The translations under genes and the position numbers were made by a program. Below, in pieces: positions 39,131 through 48,094 of a stretch of DNA of 64,000 nucleotides (position 1 is the stretch's first letter; every line of letters starts with the position of its first letter). Under the pieces are notes generated by a model that worked only from the letters and a program-made list of their open reading frames with translations, ran no database searches and was not told where the DNA came from. Source of the stretch: Ruegeria sp. THAF57 (GTDB lineage Bacteria; Pseudomonadota; Alphaproteobacteria; Rhodobacterales; Rhodobacteraceae). The stretch lies in the NCBI RefSeq assembly GCF_903914075.1, contig NZ_CAIWNQ010000004.1, forward strand, positions 248,001 through 312,000, given 5' to 3'.

Positions 39131-40291
39131 ATGAGGACTCTGATCAAACGGATGGCTGCAGCTACTGCGCTGACCGCTTCGGCGACATTCGCCAGCGCGC
39201 AAACTCAGGGCGTGACAGATGATGAGATCGTCATCGGATCGGTCAATGATCTGAGCGGTATTTTCGCTGCGGTTGGAGTGCCGTCCACCAAGGGGGCCAA
39301 CGTGGTGTTTGATCGCGTGAATGCCGAAGGTGGCGTGCACGGGCGCACGATCCGGTTTGTCGTTGAAGACAACGGTTATCAGATGCCGCGCGCGATGCAG
39401 GGTTATAACAAGCTGCTGAACCGGGACAAGGTCTTTGCGATGATGCAATCATTGGGCACACCAATGAATCTTGCAGGGTTCAAGCTATTGGATCCAAAGG
39501 GTATTCCGAATGTTGCCCCTCTGACCGCCGCGCGACAGATGTTGCAAGAGCCGATGAAGAACAAATTCACGTCCTTCTCGACTTACTATGACCAAAGCCG
39601 TGTGGGTGTGAAATACATCGCCGACCAATTCGGGTCGCAGAAGGTGTGTACGATGTACCTGCCCACGGATTTTGGTGAAGAAATTCTAGAAGGCAGCAAG
39701 GCCGGTGCCGAAGAAGCCGGAATAGAGTTCGCGGCTGAGACAACGCACAAGCCGGATGAAACCGATTTTGTGGGATCGCTCAGCAAGCTCAAGGAAGAAG
39801 GCTGCGACATTGTAACGATGGCCTTGGGGGTCCGTCAGGTGATCACAGTCGTCGGAACAGCCAAGAAGATGGGTTTGGAGGATATGAAATTCCTCGGCAC
39901 ATCGGCCAGTTTCCTGACCGTGGTCGCTCAGGTACCGGGCGGAGTGACCGACGGGTTTTATGCCGCAGCCTCGTGGCAGGACCTGTGGGCGCGCGCGGAG
40001 GAACCTGCCCCTGCCGCCTTTATCGAGGAATACAAAGCCGCAACCGGTGAAGACCCTGTAGGTTTTTCGATGCTTGGCTACGCAGCGGCTGAAATGATGG
40101 TCAAGGCGCTCGAGGCCGCAGGACCTGATCTGACGCATGACAGCTTTATCGCCGCGATGGAGTCACTGAACTATACCGATGAGTTGGTTGGGAATGAGAT
40201 CACCTATGGTCCCGATGATCATCAGGGAGCGGATACTGTCTATGTCAGTGTTGTTGACAACGGTGTCTGGAAGAAAGTCTACGAAGAATAA
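39131..40291 (+). CDS. Branched-chain-type ABC transporter substrate-binding protein (LivK family)
   Basis: Periplasmic binding protein of 386 residues with a signal peptide (MRTLIKRMAAATALTASATF, cleavage near SAQ) and a Peripla_BP_6 fold starting VTDDEIVIGSVNDLSGIFAA. The ligand pocket residues cannot be assigned by eye. An AGGGAGG site lies upstream, and expression is probably raised over the permease genes. It ends the cluster before a strong terminator. Confidence 0.92.
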   Translation: MRTLIKRMAAATALTASATFASAQTQGVTDDEIVIGSVNDLSGIFAAVGVPSTKGANVVFDRVNAEGGVHGRTIRFVVEDNGYQMPRAMQGYNKLLNRDKVFAMMQSLGTPMNLAGFKLLDPKGIPNVAPLTAARQMLQEPMKNKFTSFSTYYDQSRVGVKYIADQFGSQKVCTMYLPTDFGEEILEGSKAGAEEAGIEFAAETTHKPDETDFVGSLSKLKEEGCDIVTMALGVRQVITVVGTAKKMGLEDMKFLGTSASFLTVVAQVPGGVTDGFYAAASWQDLWARAEEPAPAAFIEEYKAATGEDPVGFSMLGYAAAEMMVKALEAAGPDLTHDSFIAAMESLNYTDELVGNEITYGPDDHQGADTVYVSVVDNGVWKKVYEE

Positions 40292-40304
40292 CCGTTCCAA
40301 AGAA

Positions 40305-40330
40305 AAAGGGCTCGCAGACGCGAGCCCTTT
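40305..40330. terminator. Bidirectional terminator between livK and rpsI
   Basis: Perfect AAAGGGCTCGC/GCGAGCCCTTT stem with a 4-nt loop in the 60-bp gap between convergent genes, preceded by A5 so it also serves the minus strand. Confidence 0.85.
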
Positions 40331-40351
40331 CCAATTCGATATTCGCAGCGA

Positions 40352-40837
40352 TTAACGCTTCGAGAACTGGAACGAACGACGCGCTTTGCGCTTACCGTAT
40401 TTCTTACGTTCCACAACGCGGCTGTCGCGGGTCAGGAAGCCAGCGGCCTTCAGTGCGCCACGCAGCGACGGATCATAGAGTTGCAGTGCTTTCGAGATGC
40501 CGTGCTTGACCGCGCCGGCCTGACCGGTCAGGCCGCCGCCTTTGACGGTTGCAACAACGTCGAACTCACCTTCTACACCGGCAACCTGGAAAGGCTGGCG
40601 CAGGATCAGCTGCAGAACGGGACGAGCGAAGTACTTGTCCTGGTCTTTGCCGTTGACGGTGACCTTGCCGGAACCCGGCTTGATCCAAACGCGGGCAACA
40701 GCGTCTTTACGCTTGCCGGTGGCGTAGGAGCGGCCCAGTTCGTCACGCACGGGCTCACGTGCGATGACTTCTTCGGCTACGGTTTCAACGCCTGCGACGG
40801 CGCTCAGCTCTTCGAGAGTATTGATCTGATCAGCCAT
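40352..40837 (-). CDS. rpsI: 30S ribosomal protein S9
   Basis: A 161-residue S9. The conserved part begins at about residue 36 ([20 protein letters not shown]) and ends in the invariant [13 protein letters not shown] tail that reaches the P-site tRNA. The acidic N-terminal 30 residues are an extension common in this order. It follows rplM by 6 bp. Confidence 0.98.
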   Translation of the reverse strand: MADQINTLEELSAVAGVETVAEEVIAREPVRDELGRSYATGKRKDAVARVWIKPGSGKVTVNGKDQDKYFARPVLQLILRQPFQVAGVEGEFDVVATVKGGGLTGQAGAVKHGISKALQLYDPSLRGALKAAGFLTRDSRVVERKKYGKRKARRSFQFSKR

Positions 40838-40843
40838 CGGTCA

Positions 40844-41302
40844 TTAGCTCCGGGTGTTTTTCTTGTTCATGGACTTAACGTCCAGAACTTCGGGCGCTTG
40901 CGCCTCATGAGGGTGCTCGGCACCGGCATAAACGCGCAGGTTGGTCATCTGCTGACGCGCCAGACGGTTACCCGGCAGCATGCGCTTAACCGCTTGGGTC
41001 ACGACGCGCTCAGGGTGTGCACCCTCGAGGATCTGCTGCTTGGTGCGGGATTTGATGCCGCCCGGGTGACCCGTGTGCCAGTAGAAGTTTTCTTCGCGCT
41101 TCTTGCCGGTCATCTGGATTTTGTCAGCGTTGATCACGATGACATTGTCGCCCATGTCCATATTGGGTGTGAACGACGCTTTGTGCTTGCCACGCAGGCG
41201 CATGGCGACGATCGAGGCAAGACGGCCCAGAACAACGCCTTCGGCGTCGATCAGGATCCATTTCTTGTCGATGTCTGCAGGTGTTGCAGAAAAGGTTTTC
41301 AT
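40844..41302 (-). CDS. rplM: 50S ribosomal protein L13
   Basis: A 152-residue L13 with [16 protein letters not shown] near residue 15, [20 protein letters not shown], and the GMLP-like [15 protein letters not shown] block. First gene of the rplM-rpsI operon; a good promoter lies about 70 bp upstream. The rest of the leader has a GC-rich inverted repeat near 41330. Confidence 0.98.
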   Translation of the reverse strand: MKTFSATPADIDKKWILIDAEGVVLGRLASIVAMRLRGKHKASFTPNMDMGDNVIVINADKIQMTGKKREENFYWHTGHPGGIKSRTKQQILEGAHPERVVTQAVKRMLPGNRLARQQMTNLRVYAGAEHPHEAQAPEVLDVKSMNKKNTRS

Positions 41303-41368
41303 GGCAGGATAGTCCTGTTTGATGTGAAAGACCGCCCCAAGGCGGAGCGGCCCGAATTCGATGGAGCG

Positions 41369-41397
41369 TATTTAGAGGGGTGCGTGGTGCACGTCAA
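41369..41397 (-). promoter_or_regulatory. Sigma-70 promoter of rplM-rpsI
   Basis: Minus strand TTGACG, 17 bp, TAAATA: close to consensus. Transcription would start near 41362, giving a leader of about 60 nt. Confidence 0.75.
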
Positions 41398-41465
41398 CAA
41401 CGCAAATTGGAATAAAATCCTTCAATAACAATGCTTTAAAAAATAGGTATTATTTTACCCCATAG

Positions 41466-42869
41466 TTAGACGCTGATTTGCTCGGGTGGATTGTCCAACA
41501 GGGATCTCAGCCGCTGCATTGCCTCTTCAAACCGTTCCAGAGAGACATGGCCGTTCATTGCAATGCGTACCGCGTTTGGGGCGCGCCCGTCACGCAATGC
41601 GAACTCGTCGGCCGACCTCAGTTGTATGCCTTCCCGTTCGGCTGCGCGGCTGAAGGCAGCAGCGCGCCAGCCTGATGGCAAATTCAGCCAGACAAATGGC
41701 ACATCCGGCGCCCAGCTCAGGTCGAAACCGCCAAGAGCGTTGACAGTAACGCGCACATATTCACCCATCTTCAGACGCACGTCTTGTGCGATCCGTCGGG
41801 TTCTTGGGTCTGACAACAGTAACCGAGTCAATTCCGCCAGAGGCTGTGCAAGGCCAAAATACCCGTATTCCGCAGATCGACGTAGATCGACACTTCGTTC
41901 CCGCGGCGCGATCGCAAAGCCAACCCGCAATGCCGGTGTCAGTGTTTTTGAGATTGACGAGACATGCCACCCGCGTTCCGGCGCCAGTGCGCGGTAACTG
42001 GGTTCGCGTGCGTCGCCCATGCGATAGCAGTCGTCTTCGATGATTTGCAGATCAAAGCGGCGGGCGACTTCCACGATTTCCTTGCGCCGCTCCAGCGGAG
42101 CATGAGCGCCGGTTGGATTCTGCACCTCGGGCGAAACACAAACGGCCTGCGCGGCGGTTTGGCGCAAAACTTGTTCCATTGCTTGGGGATCAATTCCCCA
42201 CTTGTCCATTTTCACGCCGACGACTTCGGCACGCATCAACTCTCCCGCGCGCCGAAACCCAGCATAGGAAAGGTCTTCGACCAGAACGACAGGTTTAGGT
42301 CCACGCAAAATGGTTTGAAACACAAGGCAAAGCCCGTTCTGGCCGCCATGTGTCAGTACAATGTCGTCATGTGACAGCGCCCCCAACGGCAGGTCCGACA
42401 ACCATTCGACCACAGCTTGTCGAACGGGTTGATAGGAGTCGCGGGTCGGATAGTTCAGGAACAGCCCCGGATCTGCCTGCGAAACCTTGTTAAGGCATTC
42501 CCGGATAAGGGTTACCTGCCCCACATCTGCCAATCGCGGGCTGAACAGACTGACATTGGTATTGTATTTGCCATCCCGCAGATGCAATTGCCGCGCCCAG
42601 ACATCGTCCAGAATCGGTGATTTCGGAGGGGCCACGAATGTACCGCGCCCTACCTCGGCTTGTAACAATCCTTCATCGGTCAAAATTGTATAGGCTCGTG
42701 CAACGGTCCCTGGCGTGATTTGTAACCGATACGCCAATTCACGGACCGGCGGAAGCTTGGTTCCAACGTCCAGTAACTTGTTATCAATTGCTTTTCGAAT
42801 TGTGTCGGCCACCAGTGTATACTTGGGGCCTTTGGATTTTGGCAGTGACTCTGGCCAAATTGTATCCAT
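41466..42869 (-). CDS. MocR-type regulator (GntR HTH fused to aminotransferase fold)
   Basis: A 467-residue MocR/GabR-family transcription factor. The winged helix (about 15-80) includes LPPVRELAYRLQITPGTVAR and GLLQAEVGRGTFVA. The rest is a class I aminotransferase fold with the PLP-binding lysine in SSISKTLTPALRVGF. MocR proteins sense PLP-bound amines such as GABA or taurine, or PLP itself; the effector here is unknown. GGAAGA precedes the ATG. Four ATTGT boxes lie over its start codon and in the 98-bp gap to the divergent DUF1127 gene, implying self-control and control of that neighbour. Confidence 0.92.
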   Translation of the reverse strand: MDTIWPESLPKSKGPKYTLVADTIRKAIDNKLLDVGTKLPPVRELAYRLQITPGTVARAYTILTDEGLLQAEVGRGTFVAPPKSPILDDVWARQLHLRDGKYNTNVSLFSPRLADVGQVTLIRECLNKVSQADPGLFLNYPTRDSYQPVRQAVVEWLSDLPLGALSHDDIVLTHGGQNGLCLVFQTILRGPKPVVLVEDLSYAGFRRAGELMRAEVVGVKMDKWGIDPQAMEQVLRQTAAQAVCVSPEVQNPTGAHAPLERRKEIVEVARRFDLQIIEDDCYRMGDAREPSYRALAPERGWHVSSISKTLTPALRVGFAIAPRERSVDLRRSAEYGYFGLAQPLAELTRLLLSDPRTRRIAQDVRLKMGEYVRVTVNALGGFDLSWAPDVPFVWLNLPSGWRAAAFSRAAEREGIQLRSADEFALRDGRAPNAVRIAMNGHVSLERFEEAMQRLRSLLDNPPEQISV

Positions 42870-42951
42870 TACAATTCTTCCTTTGATTTTGACACAATTG
42901 GGAATGTATCAAGTGAATATACCGAACATATTACGTTTGTGTCAATACAAT
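42859..42951. promoter_or_regulatory. Cluster of four ATTGTRTY-like boxes (MocR operator candidate)
   Basis: ATTGTATC (42859-42866, plus), ATTGTAAT (42868-42875, minus), ATTGTGTC (42891-42898, minus) and ATTGTATT (42944-42951, minus). The first two form a perfect dyad AATTGTA-N5-TACAATT centred on the regulator's start codon. Confidence 0.55.
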
Positions 42952-42967
42952 TGAAAGGATACCCACT

Positions 42968-43195
42968 ATGACACGCGCAATGCACACCCCCGCCCTTTTG
43001 CTGCTGAACGACAGCCCTCGGCTGCCTTTGATCGCTGCGCTGGCCGTGCGGTTTGCGGCGACTGTCACCAAGTGGGAACGTCAACGCCGCAGCAGGGTCA
43101 ATTTGTCAAAACTGGATGATCGGATGCTGCGTGATGTCGGGCTGACCCGGCATCAGGCAGACCGCGAGATCAATCGTCCGTTCTGGCACGGATAG
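42968..43195 (+). CDS. DUF1127 small basic protein
   Basis: A 75-residue protein. The C-terminal DUF1127 motif spans about 38-72 (WERQRRSRVNLSKLDDRMLR, then DVGLTRHQADREI). The N-terminal 35 residues are hydrophobic and not conserved in the family. In Rhodobacter a DUF1127 protein (CcaF1) binds RNA and affects sRNA turnover, and Agrobacterium relatives affect phosphate metabolism, so RNA binding is a fair guess. GAAAGGA lies upstream. It is divergent from the MocR gene and followed by two hairpins. Confidence 0.88.
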   Translation: MTRAMHTPALLLLNDSPRLPLIAALAVRFAATVTKWERQRRSRVNLSKLDDRMLRDVGLTRHQADREINRPFWHG

Positions 43196-43228
43196 GTTTT
43201 CCCCAGTCCCATAAGGGACCTCTTCCTT

Positions 43229-43252
43229 GGCCGGGTTCGCCCGGCCATTTTT
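43229..43252 (+). terminator. Terminator of the DUF1127 gene
   Basis: GGCCGGG-TTCG-CCCGGCC hairpin followed by A and T6. A smaller GTCCC/GGGAC hairpin lies just before it. The CUCCUCCC loop motif of Rhodobacter CcsR sRNAs is not seen. Confidence 0.9.
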
Positions 43253-43695
43253 TATCCAAAAGATTCGGCTGAAGACCCTTCCGGCGGAAGGGAATACGTC
43301 ATTGTGGCCCGGGCAACCGGCTTGTCCGAACCTACCGAGTACATAAGCACATCTCCGACCGCCAAAGTCCTTCCAAGCTTTAGCAACCTGCAACGGGCAA
43401 TCATGTCCTTGTCTCCATCTGGCTTGCGCATGAAGTCCATCGAGCATCCCGTTGTAACCGCAAGGGACAATCGCCCCTTTCGCGCAAGGATGAGCGCGTA
43501 AACGCAGACGTCAGCCAAGCCGAACATCGAGGGCCCCGATACGGTTCCGCCCGGCCTCAGGTGCCTGTCTTCGACGACCAGTCGCATGACAATCGTATCT
43601 TCAGTCACGTCTTCAACGACAAAGTCATCCTGTACCTGCGGAAACACCTGCGCCATGTAATCCGACAGCTCTTCGCGGTTCAAAACCAACGACAT
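43252..43695 (-). CDS. PaaI-family hot-dog thioesterase
   Basis: A 147-residue acyl-CoA thioesterase of the PaaI/YbgC-like group. The core is LRPGGTVSGPSMFGLADVCVYA (catalytic region), followed by VTTGCSMDFMRKP and the CRLLKLGRTLAVGDVLMYS strand pair. A GGAGGGG site precedes the start. It is divergent from the enoyl-CoA hydratase gene by 58 bp; the two probably share a regulator or pathway of CoA-ester turnover. Confidence 0.88.
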   Translation of the reverse strand: MSLVLNREELSDYMAQVFPQVQDDFVVEDVTEDTIVMRLVVEDRHLRPGGTVSGPSMFGLADVCVYALILARKGRLSLAVTTGCSMDFMRKPDGDKDMIARCRLLKLGRTLAVGDVLMYSVGSDKPVARATMTYSLPPEGSSAESFG

Positions 43696-43753
43696 ACTTC
43701 CCCTCCTCGAATTGCCGACCTAGAGTTGGCCTCACATCAGATCGGAGGGCAAG

Positions 43754-44539
43754 ATGGGAATTCTGGAACGTAGCGACACAGGTGCCGTTGCCAGGCTGAA
43801 GATGAACGCGCCGGATCGCCTGAATGCCCTCAGCGAGGAAATGCTTGCCGCTCTGCAAGCGGAATTTGATGCGCTTCGAGAAGACAGTTCTATTCGCGTC
43901 GTTATCCTTTCGGGGGCCGGGAAAGGGTTTTGCGCTGGCCACGATCTAAAGCAGATGACCGCTGGCCGTCAGGCTGAAGATGGCGGAAAGGCGTATTTTC
44001 AGGACTTGTTCGCCCAGTGCACCCGAATGATGCTGTCGATCCAATGCCTTCCTCAGCCTGTGATTGCACAGGTGCATGGGATTGCGACGGCTGCGGGTTG
44101 CCAATTGGTTGCCAGTTGCGATCTTGCGATTGCTGCCGAAGGGACGCGGTTTGGTGTCAACGGTGTGAATATCGGTTTGTTCTGTTCAACGCCGATGGTG
44201 GCCCTCAGCCGAAATATCCCGCGCAAGCGTGCTTTCGAAATGCTGACGACCGGTGATTTCATCTCGGCGGAACGGGCGTCTGAACTGGGTCTGGTCAATC
44301 GCGTGGCGCCAGAAATGCTGCTGGAGCACGAGACACAGGCGCTGGCTAATCAACTGGCGACCAAGCTTGGATCAGCGGTGAAAATCGGGAAACAGGCCTT
44401 TTATCAGCAACTGGAAATGCCCATTGAACAAGCCTATGCGTATACGGGTGAGGTAATGGCACAGAATATGTTGCATCGGGATACCGAAGAAGGAATATCC
44501 GCATTTATCGAAAAAAGACCCCCAAATTGGGATCAATAA
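43754..44539 (+). CDS. Enoyl-CoA hydratase/isomerase family protein
   Basis: A 261-residue crotonase-fold protein most like the ECHDC3 group. The oxyanion-hole motif GAGKGFCAGHDLKQM is near residue 55 and HGIATAAGCQLVASCDLAIA near 100. At the position of the second catalytic glutamate of true hydratases the sequence reads FGVNGVNIGLFCSTP, lacking that glutamate, so classic hydration is doubtful. GGAGGGC precedes the ATG. The 246-bp gap after it has no clear gene. Confidence 0.88.
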   Translation: MGILERSDTGAVARLKMNAPDRLNALSEEMLAALQAEFDALREDSSIRVVILSGAGKGFCAGHDLKQMTAGRQAEDGGKAYFQDLFAQCTRMMLSIQCLPQPVIAQVHGIATAAGCQLVASCDLAIAAEGTRFGVNGVNIGLFCSTPMVALSRNIPRKRAFEMLTTGDFISAERASELGLVNRVAPEMLLEHETQALANQLATKLGSAVKIGKQAFYQQLEMPIEQAYAYTGEVMAQNMLHRDTEEGISAFIEKRPPNWDQ

Positions 44540-44797
44540 GGCGACTATATTATACTTTTTTCGCCACTGTTCGTATTTTTGGACTTTTCAAAAGGGCGAC
44601 ACTGTGGCAATGCTGAGACAAGGCTAAGGCCTTACATATACTTTTGGGTCGCCGTGGGCGGAAGGTCCCTCCGAGCTGGTTTCTCTCACTGGCGTTGACA
44701 TTCCCGCAGCGGCGATCCCAAAAAAACCTCTCCTTTTATCTGTTCTCTGAATAACAGTCGTTTGCGTTAGCGTGCGCTCTGCCCTATGTGGCAGCTC

Positions 44798-46138
44798 ATG
44801 ACACAGACATTGCATATCGTGGGCGGCGGCATGGCCGGGTCCGAAGCAGCTTGGCAAGCAGCGGAAATGGGCGTTGACGTGGTCATCCACGAAATGCGGC
44901 CCAAAGTTGGCACCTTTGCGCACCAAACCGGCAACCTGGCCGAGATGGTGTGCTCGAACTCGTTCCGCTCGGACGATGACGAACAAAATGCGGTTGGGTT
45001 GCTGCATTGGGAAATGCGCGCTGCAAACGGTTTGATCATGACTACAGCCGATGCATACCGTTTGCCAGCCGGGGGTGCGCTTGCTGTCGATCGTGACCCA
45101 TTCGCCGAGGCCGTTACCGCAAAGCTCAAGTCGCATGACCGTGTGCGGATCTCCGAAGAGGAAGTGACCGCCCTGCCCGATGACGGCAAATGGGTCTTTG
45201 CGACGGGGCCTTTGACATCGACAGCACTCGGAGAATCGATCCGCGCGGAAACCGGAGCGGACTCATTGGCGTTTTTCGACGCGATCGCACCGATCGTATA
45301 TGCAGACAGCATCGACATGAGCAAGGCATGGATGCAGTCGCGATATGACAAAGGCGAGACCGAGGAAGAACGCACCGCTTATCTGAATTGCCCAATGGAT
45401 CAGGATCAGTACGAGGCGTTCATTGACGCGCTGCTGGCCGCCGACAAGACCGAGTTTCACGAAGGCGAAACCGCTGGCTATTTCGACGGCTGCCTGCCGA
45501 TTGAGGTTATGTCTGAACGCGGGCGCGAGACACTCCGACATGGCCCTATGAAACCCGTTGGCCTTACCAACCCGCATCAGCCCGATGTGAAACCCCATGC
45601 GGTTGTTCAGCTTAGGCGCGACAACGCGCTTGGCACGCTGTTCAACATCGTGGGCTTTCAGACCAAGATGAAATACGGTGCTCAGACCGAGGTGTTCCGG
45701 ATGATCCCGGGTTTGGAAAATGCAAGCTTCGCGCGCCTGGGTGGTATCCACCGGAACACTTTCATCAATTCACCCACGCTCTTGGATTCGCAGATGCGGT
45801 TGAAGTCGAAGCCCAACATTCGATTTGCCGGGCAGATCACTGGTGTTGAGGGTTATGTGGAAAGTGCGGCAATGGGATTGCTGGCGGGGCGTCTGGCCGC
45901 CGCGGAAATCCTTGGGCAGGATATGCCGACGGTCCCGCAGGACAGCGCCATGGGTGCCTTGATTCACCACATTACAGGCGGGGCCGAAGCCAAGACGTTT
46001 CAGCCCATGAACGTAAATTTCGGCCTGTTTCGTCCTGTTGATGGCCTCAAAGGGGGCCGCAGGGGGCGGAAAGATCGTTACAAGGCCTACACGGACCGTG
46101 CCAAGGCCGAATGGTCCGCGTGGCTATCACATTGCTGA
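44798..46138 (+). CDS. trmFO: Methylenetetrahydrofolate-tRNA-(uracil-5)-methyltransferase TrmFO
   Basis: FAD enzyme making 5-methyluridine at position 54 of tRNA using methylene-THF. The 446 residues start with the dinucleotide-binding [15 protein letters not shown], then [11 protein letters not shown] with a catalytic-region cysteine, and end with [13 protein letters not shown]. TrmFO takes the place of TrmA in many Gram-positives and alphaproteobacteria. No good ribosome site decides the start; ATG 44798 places the first strand at the usual distance, with ATG 44786 as an alternative. Confidence 0.96.
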   Translation: MTQTLHIVGGGMAGSEAAWQAAEMGVDVVIHEMRPKVGTFAHQTGNLAEMVCSNSFRSDDDEQNAVGLLHWEMRAANGLIMTTADAYRLPAGGALAVDRDPFAEAVTAKLKSHDRVRISEEEVTALPDDGKWVFATGPLTSTALGESIRAETGADSLAFFDAIAPIVYADSIDMSKAWMQSRYDKGETEEERTAYLNCPMDQDQYEAFIDALLAADKTEFHEGETAGYFDGCLPIEVMSERGRETLRHGPMKPVGLTNPHQPDVKPHAVVQLRRDNALGTLFNIVGFQTKMKYGAQTEVFRMIPGLENASFARLGGIHRNTFINSPTLLDSQMRLKSKPNIRFAGQITGVEGYVESAAMGLLAGRLAAAEILGQDMPTVPQDSAMGALIHHITGGAEAKTFQPMNVNFGLFRPVDGLKGGRRGRKDRYKAYTDRAKAEWSAWLSHC

Positions 46139-46175
46139 CTGGACGCAGCCCGTGTCAGCGGCCTAACATACGGGC

Positions 46176-46790
46176 ATGAACGACGATTACCTAAAAGACG
46201 CGTATGGGCTGGACACACCTGAAGCTACGCGCGCGCACTATCAGAAATGGGCGTCGTCATATGATTCCGAAGTGGCTGCCCATGGCTATGTCACCCCTGG
46301 TCGCGTTGCCGAGGCGCTTTGGTCGCATATGCCCGAACCTCAGACACCTGTCCTGGACTATGGCTGTGGCACTGGTTTGTCCGGCGAGGCGCTGCATGCT
46401 GTTGGGTTCAGGGTCATCGACGGCGTAGACCCTTCACCAAAGATGTTAGAAGGCGCAGAGGCCAAGGGCGTTTACAGACGGTTGTCGACGTTCGATCTGG
46501 CCGACCCAAACCCCTTGCAGAAAGGTGCGTACAAGGCGATTGCCGCCATTGGCGTCATCAGCGTCGGCGCCGCGCCGCCCGAGACATTTGATCTGCTGAT
46601 GAATGCTCTGCCCAAAGGGGGGCTGCTGGCGTTTTCATTCAACGATCACACACTTGCAGATCACGCCTATACCTGTCGCCTGAACGATTGGCTGGACATG
46701 GGGGCGACACGTTTGCTGTTTCGTGAGCATGGCCCTCATCTGCCGGGCATGGACCTCAAGTCGGACGTCTATATTGTTGAAAAGTCGTGA
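46176..46790 (+). CDS. Class I SAM-dependent methyltransferase
   Basis: A 204-residue methyltransferase with motif I VLDYGCGTGLSGEAL near residue 63 and the acidic loop VDPSPKMLEGA. The N-terminal AHYQKWASSYDSEVAAHGY resembles the Williams-Beuren/ubiquinone-type group. Substrate unknown. It lies 37 bp after trmFO and overlaps the GTG start of gluQRS by 4 bp, so it may act on tRNA, but that is only suggested by context. Confidence 0.85.
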   Translation: MNDDYLKDAYGLDTPEATRAHYQKWASSYDSEVAAHGYVTPGRVAEALWSHMPEPQTPVLDYGCGTGLSGEALHAVGFRVIDGVDPSPKMLEGAEAKGVYRRLSTFDLADPNPLQKGAYKAIAAIGVISVGAAPPETFDLLMNALPKGGLLAFSFNDHTLADHAYTCRLNDWLDMGATRLLFREHGPHLPGMDLKSDVYIVEKS

Positions 46791-47671
46791 CATTTGTAAC
46801 TAGGTTTGCGCCCTCTCCGACGGGTCCCCTGCATCTTGGACATGCGTATTCGGCGCTTTTGGCCTGTGATATGGCCGCATCGCATGGGGGTTCGTTTCTT
46901 CTCAGGATAGAAGACATTGACCGCGCACGTTCGCGCCTGCAATGGGAAACCCAGATTTTCGACGATTTACACTGGCTTGGAATTACTTGGCCTACGCCGG
47001 TTACGAGACAATCTTTGCGGCTGGATGTGTATGAGCACGCGCTTGAAGCGCTCTGGCATGACGGACTGCTTTATCCTTGTACGTGCAATCGCCGCGATAT
47101 TGCTGCAGCCGTTGGAGCACCGCAGGAAGGTGCCCCCTTGCTTGGGCCAGACGGGATAATCTACCCGGGTACTTGCAAGGGTAAATCGGATAGAACCGGA
47201 CCGATGCCTCGAACCGTCCCGTTGAGATTGGACATGGAAGCGGCGGTGCACCGGGCAGTTGATCTGTTTGGAAAATCAGCAGGGTTTCAAGAAGATGGAG
47301 CGGGGCCAGAAGGAGAAACCGGGTGGATTTCTTTCAGCGGGCAAGAATTGATCGAAACGATCGGTGACGTCGTTTTGTCCCGGAGGAATATGGGCACTTC
47401 ATACCACCTGTCGGTTGTATTGGATGACGCGGAACAGGGCATTAGTCATGTGGTGCGCGGGCAGGATCTGTTTGAGGCAACACGGATCCACGTTCTATTG
47501 CAGTCTCTACTTGGCTTGACCTCTCCGGTTTACCACCATCACAAATTGATCCGTGATGACACCGGCAAACGGCTTGCGAAACGCGACGATGCGCGCGCGA
47601 TCGCAAAGTACCGAGCCGACGGCCAGACCCCAGCGGATATAAGGGCGATGGTGGGTTTATGTCATAGGTGA
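46787..47671 (+). CDS. gluQ: Glutamyl-Q tRNA(Asp) synthetase
   Basis: Attaches glutamate to queuosine at position 34 of tRNA(Asp). At 294 residues it is the GluRS catalytic core without an anticodon-binding domain. FAPSPTGPLHLGHAYSALLA carries the HIGH motif and KRLAKRDD the KMSKS equivalent; CTCNRRD and the later PGTCKGKS cysteine fit the zinc site. GTG start, coupled to the methyltransferase gene. The end overlaps hisI (opposite strand) by 15 bp. Confidence 0.95.
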   Translation: MTFVTRFAPSPTGPLHLGHAYSALLACDMAASHGGSFLLRIEDIDRARSRLQWETQIFDDLHWLGITWPTPVTRQSLRLDVYEHALEALWHDGLLYPCTCNRRDIAAAVGAPQEGAPLLGPDGIIYPGTCKGKSDRTGPMPRTVPLRLDMEAAVHRAVDLFGKSAGFQEDGAGPEGETGWISFSGQELIETIGDVVLSRRNMGTSYHLSVVLDDAEQGISHVVRGQDLFEATRIHVLLQSLLGLTSPVYHHHKLIRDDTGKRLAKRDDARAIAKYRADGQTPADIRAMVGLCHR

Positions 47672-48031
47672 CATTAGTTCGATCTCGTCGCCGCCCCGAA
47701 CGGCAGTATAAAAACAGCTGCGCCGATTTGTGTGACAGGCTGGGCCGGTCTGATTTACGAGAACAAGCAGGCAATCACGGTCACAATCCACACGGAAATC
47801 TACCAACTCCTGCGTGTGGCCAGAGCTTTCCCCTTTGATCCAAAACGACTGACGTGAACGCGACCAATAGGTGACGCGGCCTGTTTCCAGCGTTTTTTCA
47901 ATGGCTTCCGCGTTCATCCACGCCATCATCAGCACCTCGCCCGAGGTTTCGTCCTGAGCAATGGCCGGGATAAGACCCGCATCGTTATACTTCAAAGTGG
48001 TCGGGTCGAATGTGGCGCGTGTTTGCATCAT
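47657..48031 (-). CDS. hisI: Phosphoribosyl-AMP cyclohydrolase
   Basis: Third step of histidine synthesis, opening the adenine ring of PR-AMP; 124 residues, single-domain (not fused to HisE). Metal-binding parts are DCDRDCLLVLVNQ and ACHTNRRSCFY, and MAWMNAEAIEKTLETGRVTYWSR is family-typical. Several ATGs are clustered (48046, 48031, 48028); 48031 has AAAAGG at 5 nt and was chosen. It stands alone, away from other his genes. Confidence 0.95.
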   Translation of the reverse strand: MMQTRATFDPTTLKYNDAGLIPAIAQDETSGEVLMMAWMNAEAIEKTLETGRVTYWSRSRQSFWIKGESSGHTQELVDFRVDCDRDCLLVLVNQTGPACHTNRRSCFYTAVRGGDEIELMSPMT

Positions 48032-48094
48032 AAAAACCTTTTGCATCCGGGTGGATGCTCACTATGTATGAGTAACAGTCAACGAGGGGAAGTC

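Noticed and set aside
44540..44797. 246-bp AT-rich gap before trmFO inspected for an RNA gene
   Set aside because: Only weak -10-like hexamers and imperfect repeats; no stable structure or tRNA fold seen.
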